From Megalonaias nervosa (lineage: Eukaryota; Mollusca; Bivalvia; Unionida; Unionidae): a stretch of DNA of 64,000 nt. This document shows, piece by piece, positions 55,194-64,000 of the stretch. Each line of letters begins with the position of its first letter. Positions within the stretch are counted from its first letter, which is position 1. Where the stretch lies: assembly GCA_016617855.1 (NCBI GenBank), contig JAECUM010004372.1, positions 45,208 through 109,207 on the forward strand, read 5' to 3'. The position numbers and the translations under genes are program-made. Under the pieces are notes generated by a model. That model had not been told where the DNA came from, did not search any database, and worked only from the letters and a program-made list of their open reading frames with translations.

Positions 55194-56060
55194 GTTATTA
55201 CGACTATGGTCTTAAAGTAAGTAATAGAAAAGAATGAGAAGCAGCAAGCTTTATAAAATTCAACAAATAGATTATTTCCCTAGAATATAAACTGAAAATG
55301 TAAAAATGTAACTTACAGCATTGTGAATTAAATCCCAAATAATCCTAGAATTACAGAGTCCAAATTAAATCCAATCCTGAAAGTGTTGATGTGCCTGTGA
55401 TGGCCTGTGTAGTGGTGATGTACCAGCAGTATTTTGTTGGATCACCATAATAGTTCCAAGAATATATCCTTATTTGAAATCTCACTCTAACTTCAAGTCT
55501 GTTTCAATGAATGTTGTTTTTTAAGAGCACTTTGTATTTCCAGCGAATAAATAATTTGAATAAATAAAATTCTAAACCAAATGAACTGCTAAACACAACA
55601 ATAACACAACTGATTCAGCCTCAAGATCTTATAGCATGAATAATTAATTTCTAGAAAAACAAGATTTTATATAGTTCTCTAACTGACTCAGGTCACAATT
55701 AGCATTTTCTGAAGAAAAAAAACAAAAAACTATTACCTAATGGAAAGTTTCCTTCTGGTGGGTTTATAATGTTTACAAAATAAACTCTTAGTTATAATTA
55801 GAAGTATATTACTATGACCTGGTATTTCATGGGGAATTTCCAAAGTTCTAGACTTGGATTGAGATGAACATGTTGTTTACAAAACCGAAATTAATGATTC
55901 GGGTCAGGTAAAAAATGAACTTGATTTTGGACAAGGTCAGTTCCAGCATACAGTATTGCATTGTCAGTAGTATATAATGAAATAAAAAAATCTTAGAAAA
56001 AGCCCTAACAAATAATGCATATTAAATATTCATAACACAATCACATATATGTGCATTGCG
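55194..56060 (-). mobile_element. Solo LTR remnant, minus strand
   Basis: It starts GTTATTACGACTATGGTCTT and continues AGTAATAGAAAAGAATGAGA, GCAGCAAGCTTTATAAAATT and ATAGATTATTTCCCTAGAAT. This is the reverse-complement order of the complete LTR end at 59500-59618, and it is the copy closest to it. The right boundary is approximate. Confidence 0.62.
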
Positions 56061-56406
56061 AGAGATTAAAGTTTTTGAGCAAGCAATGCTAATACAATGT
56101 AGGTGTTTCACAAAATATACAAAGTTTAATTATGGTCATTTTAATATGAGAGAGAGAGAGATTCTGCTTTTAAACAAAATAGGAAAAATAAATCACATGA
56201 AAGTTCATTCTGCCAGTCACTTTTAAATTGTTTGCTCAACATTTTCCCACACAATGAAATATACACAGCATTATCCAATATGTAACAACTGCTAGACCAG
56301 CCAGTTTAGTACATGTGACCCAAATATACATATCCATACAACACAAAATTTTCTCAGGAACTAGACACACGTTTACTTTTTCTGTTTACCTATTTTTTTT
56401 GCACAG

Positions 56407-56446
56407 GCTTTATGAGCCACATGATGCCGCATTCTATAACCAACAG
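56407..56446 (+). CDS. Candidate 40-bp exon
   Basis: Strong acceptor (ACCTATTTTTTTTGCACAG ending 56406) and donor GTGAAA at 56447. In one phase it reads LYEPHDAAFYNQQ. The phase that follows exon 14 directly reads Ala-Leu-stop at 56413-56415, which could be the end of the long protein. Which is right cannot be decided here. Confidence 0.3.
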
Positions 56447-56679
56447 GTGAAAGTGATGAAAAGTAAAATGACTTAAATATTTTCATTACAAGATAACTTG
56501 TATGTATTATTTTCAGTTATTGCAGATGAAAATTTGGTACATTACTTTTTTTTTAATCTACATGACAGTTACTGCAGTAGCAGTAAGTTTTCTCCAGTGC
56601 ATACATCATATGATCTTTTGCAATTCAACAAAAAATGCCTACTATTATGCAAACTTAGTTGTGAATTGGGTATCTACGG

Positions 56680-57660
56680 TAGACACAATTTTATTTACAG
56701 TACAACAAATATCCTGTTTATACGTTTGTTTCTCTAATGCTTTATTATAATTGGAATTTCTTCTTGTTCATGCCTTGCTTTCCGGTTCTTTAACTTGTAA
56801 GCTGAACACATATCTATCAATAATGCCTTGTAAATCACCCAAAAAGGCTAAACCACATGTTTGCCAGTCTGTCTCTAATTGCACTGATTGCTATGCATGT
56901 AGCTTCTTATTTGTTATGGCTTTAAACAGGTATCTCTTGTAAAACTTCATTCACTCCATACTGGAGGTAGGAGAGGATTTTCTGTTTACCTCGAATGTTT
57001 CCTGTTAATTCTGAGGTTATCACAAATGTTATTGCAGTAATGCTCACTCATTCCACTTTCTGTTTATGAAAGTTTTGAAGCATTGAGTTCATACATGTTA
57101 ATTATGACCAGATTCAACAATAGATAATAATAAAACAAGAAAGCACACTACTAGCACTTACTTTTTCTCCTTCATACTTCTTGCAACCCCCACCACCTAC
57201 AGTGCTCCACCCCATTGTTTAACTTGTAGGGTATTAGACAAAAACTGAACACATCATATCTATCAATAACACCTTATACATTGCCTGAAAATGGCAAAAT
57301 CACAAATTTGTTAAGGCTATAAAATCTCATTGCACTGATTGCCATTAAAATGTGGCTTCTTATTTTTCACAGCTTTTGATAGATATCCCCTGGTAAAACT
57401 TTGTTAACTACATGTACTCCAAAAACTGGAGATGGAAGTGGTCTTGGCTTCAGAGTTTGTAAATTTCTATCATTTTTTTGTTTATCTTGAACAAATTCGT
57501 ATGTATTCTAATGTAGTTGCAAATATTGTCACTGTATTCACTTTGATTAGATTTAGTAATGATCATACATTTGTCTTTCAGTCTATTACATTTATGGAAC
57601 ATGTACATGTTAATTATGACCAGATTTGATAATATATAATAAGAAAATAAGCAATGACAG
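56680..57660. repeat. ~510-bp tandem duplication
   Basis: The left copy (about 56680-57150) and right copy (about 57200-57660) share TTAACTTGTA...TGAACACAT, ATCTATCAATAA, TTGCACTGATTGC, GGCTTCTTATTT-like and CATGTTAATTATGACCAGAT segments in the same order. No coding frame is conserved between them. Confidence 0.75.
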
Positions 57661-58145
57661 TAATACGCAAAAATATCACAGTTGAACCACATTGCAATTC
57701 TCAGTTCATATTATCAGTTCTAAATTCATTTTTACACAATCAACATAAAACATTTGTATTCAGAAGCGTTGGTGCTAAAAACAGCATCAAGGTTCAACAC
57801 CTTCCTGACTGGCCATTGTTAACAAGTGAAGCAACAAATTTCCATGTAAAAATTTGCTTCTCAGTTGGTACTTGATGATAGATTTATGAACAAGTGACGA
57901 AGACAATAACCTTTTTCCATAAAAGTCACTTTGTTTATTGCATGAGAGCAGACTTTAGTACTGTGTAGACAAATTGGGTGCCTTAAAAAAATATAATTCT
58001 TTCAAAAAAACAACCATATTCTAAGTTGATTGATAAAGGTATTTGTAGAATGCTAAGTTAAGTTGTTCACCAAGATGATTAGACCTTTTCTAAATTTATA
58101 TTAAATAGCTATTCTTTAATTGGGAAAATAAACAATAATTACATG
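57661..58145. other. Intergenic, nothing recognised
   Basis: AT-rich DNA without a visible gene or repeat. Confidence 0.4.
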
Positions 58146-58489
58146 CACGGCCAGATCAGGTTAAGTGTGGGGGGGGGGTTGAAAATTTCAAAAGGGTCCT
58201 GATTTTCCTAGAAAGAGCACCAAAGCAAAAGTCTGTGTCTATTTACTCAAATGGGGAGGTGTTCCAAAATTTCAAAGGGCCTTGACTTTCTTCAAAAGGC
58301 TACCAAAGCAAAAATCAGTGTGTATGTTTACTCAAAATGTGCATAATACCCCATAAATGTCTGTCAGAATGAAGTGATGGTCAAATATCAAGGAACATGT
58401 GACTACATTTGTGTGTGTGTGTACTCTTTTTAGCTGGGGAAGGGCGGAAACTGCTGACCCTCCCCCCACCCCCTCTGATCTGGCCCTGA
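58146..58489. mobile_element. MITE with GC-rich inverted ends
   Basis: The left end CGGCCAGATCAGGTTAAGTG + (G)n is the inverse of the right end CCCCCACCCCCTCTGATCTGGCCCTG. The interior holds two direct copies of a ~75-bp segment (AAAATTTCAAAGGG...ACTTTC...ACCAAAGCAAAA, 58175 and 58265). No transposase; superfamily not determined. Confidence 0.6.
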
Positions 58490-58667
58490 TATTTAGTTTT
58501 TCATATAATGCTAGAGACTAGTTTTACACAATAATATGAGAACTTAACATCAAATGCATTTCTCAGTCCATTCTTTTTTTTACCAAATAACATCTGTTTA
58601 GATTTAAGGTGTGCAATTTTGTGATATTTTCTTTCAGTAGTTAATGTCCATCTTGAAACATGATCAG

Positions 58668-59618
58668 TGTTACGACCCTGTAGTCAAATTACATATGTGT
58701 TAAAATTTAAATTCTTCTAATTTGTTTCATTTTTATTTTTTTATACCACTAAATGTTATTATTATTATTATTATTATGGTGATGATTATGTTAGCAAGGT
58801 CTAATAGTTTGTTAGAAACATCATATTTATTTAAAACGTAAATGTGACTCGTGTAAGCACGAATTTTGCATGACGGTTTTTCTTATCAAGTAAACAGTGA
58901 GAAAGAGCTATGTAAATGATTGGCTGTGACCATGTTATTTCAAAATAATACTTGTTTATGCATTGTAGTGATTTCGAAATCACACGTGTCCTTCATGTGT
59001 GTGTACATGTAATGACGCATTAGCTTGTTTTAAATGCTCAGTTACCTGTGAGAAATTTTTGGTCAGAGTCGTAGTCAGTCGTAGTTCAGAGTCACATCAT
59101 AACATCTTACAGAGTTTATAATACCTTAAGAAAGGTATTTCTGTGCTGGAAAGAGTTGCGCATTCGTACGAGGAACAGCATGTGTGTTGTTAGTGGTGGT
59201 AGCTGTATTTCATCTACTTTCTAAATAATTATTTTCCCTGGAGAACAACACTACTGGCTTTGGACAAAGACATTTGATGAAATTATTTCTAAATCGGAAC
59301 AGAACAATACAGATTGTGCTTTACAGTGAAAATTCTGGACATTCTGTGTTAGCTTTCGTCTGACGTCATCATCCGCCATCTTGGATCGGAACTGAGGTTC
59401 AGACTGTATCAATTTAGAATTGTCTATTCACAGGACTTATGTGTTTTCACAAATTTAGAACATATTTTTGGATCTCCTTCGTAAATCGTAAGTCTTGTTT
59501 CACCTATTTACCTTTTCACCGTGTTTTCTAGGGAAATAAATTATTTTTGTTAAAATTTACAAAGCTTGTTGTAGTCACTCTTTTCTTTATGTTACTTTAA
59601 ACGAGCCGATACGTAACA
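58668..59618 (+). repeat. 5' LTR, 951 bp
   Basis: Begins TGTTACG and ends CGTAACA, a perfect 7-bp terminal inverted repeat with TG...CA ends. AATAAA lies at about 59534 in the 3' part. It is directly followed by TAAAGAAAATTGGGTTGCTC and GTCCTTCGGGA, a tRNA-primer-binding-like segment. Related truncated copies lie at 8520, 27208, 30245, 38590 and 55194. Confidence 0.85.
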
Positions 59619-59749
59619 TAAAGAAAATTGGGTTGCTCGTCCTTCGGGATATATGAAATTGGCTGATATATGAAATTGGCTAAAAATTGAAATTTAAATT
59701 CCCTAGTTCATTTTATTTGAAATTTTAGTGGAAACAACAGGCTTTAAGA
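59619..59749 (+). promoter_or_regulatory. Primer-binding-like site and gag leader
   Basis: ATTGGGTTGCTCGTCC lies about 10 bp after the LTR end, comparable in position and GGG..GCTCGTCC form to known retroelement primer sites. The matching tRNA was not determined. Confidence 0.5.
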
Positions 59750-60944
59750 ATGTCAAAAGTGGAGAGTTTTCTTTCTAGTCCAACTCAACAACAGTTGGAT
59801 AGTCTGAAGAAGGATGAGTTGCTTGAACTTGCCAGAAAGTACGATCTTTCTGAAGCTAAAGCTTCCTTGACAAAGCAAGAAATCAAAAAAATTTTAATTC
59901 ATTATTTGGTAGGACAGAATGTTTTTGACCAAAGTGTTTTGGCATCTGTCAGTAAGTCCATGACAGACTCTGACAGTAAGAAATTAGAACTAAAAATAAA
60001 AAAAAATGGAAATAGAGTTAAGGAAGCTCGAGCTTCAGAATCAAAAAGAACAAATGAGATTACAATCTGAGAGGGAGGAGAGAGAAAGACAAATGCAATT
60101 AGAAGAAAGGGAAAAAGAAAGGCAAATAGAATTACAAAAGGAACAAAGACAAATAGAAGAAAGGGAAAAAGAAAGACAAATGCAATAAGAAGAAAGGGAA
60201 AAAGAAAGACAAATGGAATTACAAAAAGAACAAATTGAATTACAAAAAGAACAAAAGCGTGTACAGGAAAGGGAAAAAGATAAAGAATTTCAACTTAGAA
60301 TGAAAGAGTTGGAGCTGGCAAGTGACAGGCACGATTCCACTTCTCGTGCAAATTCAGATTTTAACATTTTAGGAAATGTCAAGTTAGTTCCCCCTTTTAG
60401 TGAAAAGGAAGTAGACAAATATTTTATTCTTTTTGAAAAAGTTGCTGAGAATTCGAAATGGCCAAGAGAGTATTGGACTCAATTATTGCAGAGTGTACTT
60501 TATGGCAACGCCAGAGATATCTATATATCTCTGTCAGTACAACAAAGTTCTGATTACGATTTGGTTAAGGAATGCATCTTGAAGGGTTATGCATTAGTCC
60601 CTGAGGCTTATCGGCAAAAGTTCAGAAACTATAGGAAAGACGCTAGACAAACTTATGTTGAATTTGCTAGAGAAAAAGAACAGTTATTCAAAAGATGGTG
60701 CTTAGCCAAGAAAATTGAACATGATTTTGAAAGTCTTGAACAATTAATATTACTTGAAGAGTTCAAGAACTGTGTCCATAGTGACATTAAGAATCATCTT
60801 GAAGAGCACAAGTTTGAAACCTTGGAAAAAGCTGCTATTGCTGCTGATGAGTATTCCTTAACTCATAAAGTTCCTGCTGTAAGCAAATCTTTCACTCAGC
60901 AGTCTACTGATAGAAAGGTGTTTCAACCAAATACGACTCAGTAA
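59750..60944 (+). pseudogene. gag: gag (broken: frameshift and in-frame stop)
   Basis: ATG at 59750 opens an N-terminal domain (QQQLDSLKKDELLELARKYD) typical of Gag in animal Gypsy elements. At the A-run 59999-60007 the frame shifts; the continuation at 60006-60188 is a highly charged coiled coil of EREKERQ-like repeats and stops at TAA 60186-60188. The rest (60213-60944) carries a SCAN-like capsid region: YALVPEAYRQKFRNYRK, TYVEFAREKEQLFKRWC. A further frameshift near 60943 separates it from the zinc knuckle. Packaging role by family; not functional as written. Confidence 0.8.
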
Positions 60945-61002
60945 AACTCAATCTGGCACAAATTCTAAAAATCAAGCCTCTGAGAGACTTGATTCAAAAT
61001 CC

Positions 61003-62640
61003 TTGTCTGTTCCTACGTGTACCTATTGTAAGAAAAAAGGACACGTCATTTCTGATTGCTTCAAATTGAAACATAGGCATCAGAATCAAGATAGACCTAT
61101 CCCAAATGCTCTTATTGTTAAGAGGTCAAGGTCACGGTCATGTATTGAAAACAATACATTTGTTGGGTTTGAAAAACCTCAGTCTGACTGTGTTTTGGAG
61201 AATTTTGAACCATTCATGTCGAAGGGTTCTATATCACTCTTGGGTGATTTGGCCAATCCTATCCCTATTAAAATTTTGAGGGATACAGGAGCTTCTCAGA
61301 GCCTTTTAGTGTCAGGTATTTTGCCTTCTTCTGAGAAGACCTGTTCTAATGAGAGTGTTCTCATTCAGGGAGTAGAGTGCGGCTTTGTTAATGTTCCTCT
61401 CCATACGGTTAATTTGTCATCAGACTTAGTTTCAGGACCCGTGACAGTCGGTGTAGTGTCTACTTTACCAGTTGAGGGCATTCATTTGTTGCTAGGCAAT
61501 GACTTAGCTGGAGACAAGGTTGTGGTTAATCCACTTGTAACTGACAAGCCTTCTTTGGATCAGAAACTTGATCCTGCTGAAAAAGAAATCCCTGATTTAT
61601 TCCCAGCTTGTGCAGTTACCAGAGCTATGGCAAAGAAAGCTCTTGAGAATGATTTTGATAAGGAATCTATTCCTTTAGCTGACACATGTATTGGTCAGGC
61701 TTTTGATGAGGTCACTTTCACTTCTAATTTGGATCAGTCAAAAGGTATTGATCATAGTGATCCTCTTTTAAATACTCATTCTCTTTTATCTGATCAGGGT
61801 GACAAACGACAATCACTGGTCGTCGAACAGGAGAAGGATCCTGAGATCTCCTGTTTGTTTCAGTGGGCCGTCAGTGAAACTGAAGCAACTGAAGTACCTG
61901 TCTGTTACTTCATTAAAAATGGAGTCCTTATGAGAAAATGGAGACCTCCCCAGGTACCTGCTAGTGACGAATGGTCAGTAAAATATCAGATTGTGGTTCC
62001 AAAACCTTACAGACAGGAAATATTTAGTTTGGCCCATGAAACTCCTATGGCTGGTCATTTAGGGATCAATAAAACGTATCACAAGATCTTGACTCACTTC
62101 TATTGGCCAAAAATTAAAAGGGATGTGTGCAAGTTTTGTAGATCTTGTCATACTTGTCAAATTGTAGGAAAACCAAATCAAAAGATACCTAAAGCTCATC
62201 TGCAACCAATTCCTGCATTTGACGAACCATTCAGTAGTACTAGAGTTATGGTAGATTGTGCTGATCCCTTACTAAAGACCAAGTTAGGTAACCAAAATTT
62301 GTTGACCATAAAGTGTGTGTCAACAAGTTTTCCAGAGGTAATTCTTTTGAGGAATTTTGCTCAATTTGGCCTTCTCAAATTTGTTCAATCTGGTCAAAGG
62401 TCAAATTTTAAGTCTGGTATGTTCCAGCTTGTTACACTTGAATTTGGCATTCTGCAGTTCAAGTCAAAAGTGAAACTATGGTTTCACCAAATTTTACTAG
62501 AGAGAATTTTTGAGTCCTGTAATAAAGTCCATTCTCTCTTGCTCATTCTGCAGAATTTTCTTCAATTAAGATTTTATGGCCCTTACAAAGTAAAGAAGAA
62601 AGTGAATGAGTTAAATTATAATATTAGTACTCAAGTCTAA
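61003..62640 (+). CDS. pol: Zinc knuckle, protease and degenerate integrase (pol part 1)
   Basis: CCHC knuckle CTYCKKKGHVISDC (61018-61060); retropepsin active site RDTGASQSLL near 61278 with the flap-side LLLGNDLAGD; integrase zinc domain HETPMAGHLG...CRSCHTC (62035-62160). The catalytic core begins (VMVDC, 62248, first acidic residue) but the second acidic position is Gly (VQSG), the third is lost, and several stretches of the core are missing although the frame stays open. A C-terminal YGPYKVKKKVNELNY piece remains. No start codon is needed if made as a Gag-Pol fusion. Integration activity is not expected. Confidence 0.82.
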   Translation: MSVPTCTYCKKKGHVISDCFKLKHRHQNQDRPIPNALIVKRSRSRSCIENNTFVGFEKPQSDCVLENFEPFMSKGSISLLGDLANPIPIKILRDTGASQSLLVSGILPSSEKTCSNESVLIQGVECGFVNVPLHTVNLSSDLVSGPVTVGVVSTLPVEGIHLLLGNDLAGDKVVVNPLVTDKPSLDQKLDPAEKEIPDLFPACAVTRAMAKKALENDFDKESIPLADTCIGQAFDEVTFTSNLDQSKGIDHSDPLLNTHSLLSDQGDKRQSLVVEQEKDPEISCLFQWAVSETEATEVPVCYFIKNGVLMRKWRPPQVPASDEWSVKYQIVVPKPYRQEIFSLAHETPMAGHLGINKTYHKILTHFYWPKIKRDVCKFCRSCHTCQIVGKPNQKIPKAHLQPIPAFDEPFSSTRVMVDCADPLLKTKLGNQNLLTIKCVSTSFPEVILLRNFAQFGLLKFVQSGQRSNFKSGMFQLVTLEFGILQFKSKVKLWFHQILLERIFESCNKVHSLLLILQNFLQLRFYGPYKVKKKVNELNYNISTQV

Positions 62641-62648
62641 GTAAATTA

Positions 62649-63638
62649 ATGGAGTACTATTATTTTAAAAGAAATAGCCAAGTAAATAATGCAATTAATT
62701 TAGTTGTACCTGTCCCACCAACTGAGGATTTGAATGAAGGAATTCAGTTGGATTCTACTAATCTTGGAACAACAAATCTTCAGAATTCAGAAGTTATGGA
62801 AAATCTAGACCAGAAACTTTCTCATTTACAAAATCAAGAAAAAAGTGAACTTAAACAATTATTGTCTGAATATGAGCACTTGTTTCCAGACGTGCCTACA
62901 AGGACAAACAAAATTTTTCATGACGTTGAAATAGTAGATTCGAAACCCATGAAACAACACCCATACAGGATGAATCCTTTTAAACAGGAATACATGAAAA
63001 AAGAGATTCAGTATTTACTGGAAAATGATTTTATAGAGCCCCGTAAGAGTGATTGGAGTTCACCGTGCATTCTTGTTCCGAAACCGGATAAAACTTTCCG
63101 AATGTGTACGGATTATAGGAAGGTGAACAGTGTGACAAAAACAGACTCATTTCCATTGCCAAGAATCGACGATTGTATCGACAAAATTGGAAATGCCAAA
63201 TACGTCACTAAGTTCGACCTTCTGAAGGGTTTTTGGCAAATTCCATTAACGGAAAGAGCAAAAGAAATTTCGGCATTTGTGACTCCAGATGGACTCTACC
63301 AGTATAAAGTAATGCGGTTTGGGATGAAGGGTTCTTCAAGTACTTTTCAACGCCTTATGAATATGATTACTTCTGGTCTAGACAATTGTGATGCCTATAT
63401 TGATGATGTCATCATCTACAACAACACCTGGAAAGAACATCTAACCACGATTCGGAAGTTCTTCGACAGACTCACGGATGCAAATTTGACTATTAATTTA
63501 TCTAAAAGTGAGTTCTGCCGTGTGTGTGTTACTTTTCTAGGACATATTGTGGGACATGGTCAAATTAAACCTATAGATGCTAAGGTCAAGGCTATTTCTG
63601 AATTTCCTGTGCCTGTCAGTAAAAAACAGCTGATGTGA
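62649..63638 (+). CDS. pol: Reverse transcriptase (pol part 2), ends at premature TGA
   Basis: Typical Ty3/Gypsy reverse transcriptase: DFIEPRKSDWSSPCILVPKP, MCTDYRKVNSVT, TKFDLLKGFWQIPLTERAKE (catalytic Asp in the FDL motif), YKVMRFGMKGSSSTFQRLM, and AYIDDVIIYNNTWKEH (catalytic YIDD, near 63394). The frame stops at TGA 63636-63638 inside the conserved stretch joining to RNase H; homology continues directly after it in the same frame, so this is a point nonsense change. It follows integrase with only about 8 bases between frames. Confidence 0.92.
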   Translation: MEYYYFKRNSQVNNAINLVVPVPPTEDLNEGIQLDSTNLGTTNLQNSEVMENLDQKLSHLQNQEKSELKQLLSEYEHLFPDVPTRTNKIFHDVEIVDSKPMKQHPYRMNPFKQEYMKKEIQYLLENDFIEPRKSDWSSPCILVPKPDKTFRMCTDYRKVNSVTKTDSFPLPRIDDCIDKIGNAKYVTKFDLLKGFWQIPLTERAKEISAFVTPDGLYQYKVMRFGMKGSSSTFQRLMNMITSGLDNCDAYIDDVIIYNNTWKEHLTTIRKFFDRLTDANLTINLSKSEFCRVCVTFLGHIVGHGQIKPIDAKVKAISEFPVPVSKKQLM

Positions 63639-64000
63639 TTTTTGGGTATGGCTGGGTACTATCGCAAATTTTGTTCTAATTTTTCTGATATTGTTGAACC
63701 TCTGACAAACTTGTTGAAAAAGAAAAACAAGTTTCTTTGGACTGAAAAATGTCAAGAGGCTTTCGATAGATTAAAGGCCATACTTGAAAGTGCACCAGTT
63801 TTAACAGCTCCAGATTTCAGTCAACCGTTCAAACTATCTGTGGATGCAAGTGATGTTGGGGTTGGAGCAGTTTTGCTTCAAGATGACAAAAATGGTGTAG
63901 AACACCCAGTGTGTTACTTCTCTAAGAAATTAAATAATCACCAAAGAAACTACTCAACAATCGAGAAGGAATGCTTGGCTTTAATGCTAGCACTACAGCA
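63639..64000 (+). CDS. pol: Reverse transcriptase thumb and RNase H (partial, runs off window)
   Basis: Same frame as the preceding RT after its TGA: FLGMAGYYRKFCSNFSDIVE, then the RNase H start KLSVDASDVGVGAVLLQ (catalytic Asp in VDAS, about 63842), HPVCYFSKKLNNHQRNYSTI and EKECLALMLALQ (catalytic Glu in the EKE motif, about 63967). Open to the last base. Confidence 0.88.

Larger units (their letters stand above)
58668..64000 (+). mobile_element. Gmr1-like Ty3/Gypsy LTR retrotransposon, 3' end beyond window
   Basis: Order: LTR (58668-59618), primer-binding-like segment, gag, CCHC knuckle, protease, integrase, reverse transcriptase, RNase H. Integrase before reverse transcriptase is the order of the Gmr1 group, unlike standard Gypsy elements. 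Lesions: a frameshift at the A-run near 59999-60007, TAA at 60186-60188, a frameshift near 60943, integrase core deletions, and TGA at 63636-63638. It lies downstream of the DED-kinase gene in the same orientation. Inactive as written. Confidence 0.88.

Noticed and set aside
56515..56583. Exon-like TTATTTTCAG...GTAAGT segment encoding a hydrophobic MKIWYITFFLIYMTVTAVA
   Set aside because: It looks like a signal peptide or membrane segment, but it lies in or beside the start of a tandem repeat and cannot be phased with certain exons; evidence is too thin to call.
59999..60007. Programmed ribosomal frameshift in gag
   Set aside because: The A-run could be slippery, but Gag is normally one frame here and the copy has other inactivating changes, so an indel is the simpler explanation.

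Overview
This is an AT-rich, intron-rich, repeat-dense animal nuclear window. Long AT/AC/CT/TG microsatellites, many minisatellites, tRNA-derived SINEs with a conserved central domain, a Gmr1-like LTR retrotransposon and a death-effector-domain (DED) gene together suggest an invertebrate, most likely a mollusc such as a bivalve. The taxon is inference; no sequence here names it.

One large plus-strand host gene dominates. Thirteen exons can be joined by GT-AG introns with every phase matching, from an ATG at 6385 to 49401, with in-phase 3' continuations at 49481-49620 (stop) or 53305-53612 (open). The predicted protein has, in order: two DEDs (about residues 9-91 and 101-178; RxDL-type motif RIDL at 80-83); an acidic linker of about 485 residues with three degenerate ~70-residue repeats; an IRAK/Pelle (TKL)-like protein kinase (G-loop 673-682, Lys696, HRD 803-805, DFG 823-825); a Cys/His-rich probable zinc module (972-1018); and a caspase-like peptidase C14 domain (from about 1027). 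The last keeps the nucleophile-type Cys (LDCCH) but has Asp where the catalytic His of the SGHG motif is expected. A DED-DED-kinase-caspase-like chain on one polypeptide is the most notable thing here.

Layout: 70-2470, 36-bp minisatellite with higher-order structure; 2964-3734, piggyBac-type MITE; 6360-6410, first coding exon, its splice donor embedded in a tandem array; 6909-7938, pogo/Tigger-like element; 8520-9255, solo LTR; 10004-12646, duplicated ~1.4-kb unit with a promoter-like TATA/CCAAT segment; 14153-15961, large DED/linker exon; 17328-17485, a 79-bp unit that triplicates the exon 3 acceptor; 17486-35579, kinase exons; 35940-39604, zinc-module exons; 46355-49401, caspase-like exons. 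Introns are filled with minisatellites, diverged satellite-like repeats, SINEs, solo LTRs and a LINE fragment.

From 58668 to the window end lies the 5' part of an LTR retrotransposon (951-bp LTR, gag, CCHC knuckle, protease, integrase, reverse transcriptase, RNase H). Integrase lies before reverse transcriptase, the Gmr1-type order. It carries two frameshifts, two in-frame stops and a gutted integrase core, so it is a dead or non-autonomous copy. Its 3' end lies outside the window.
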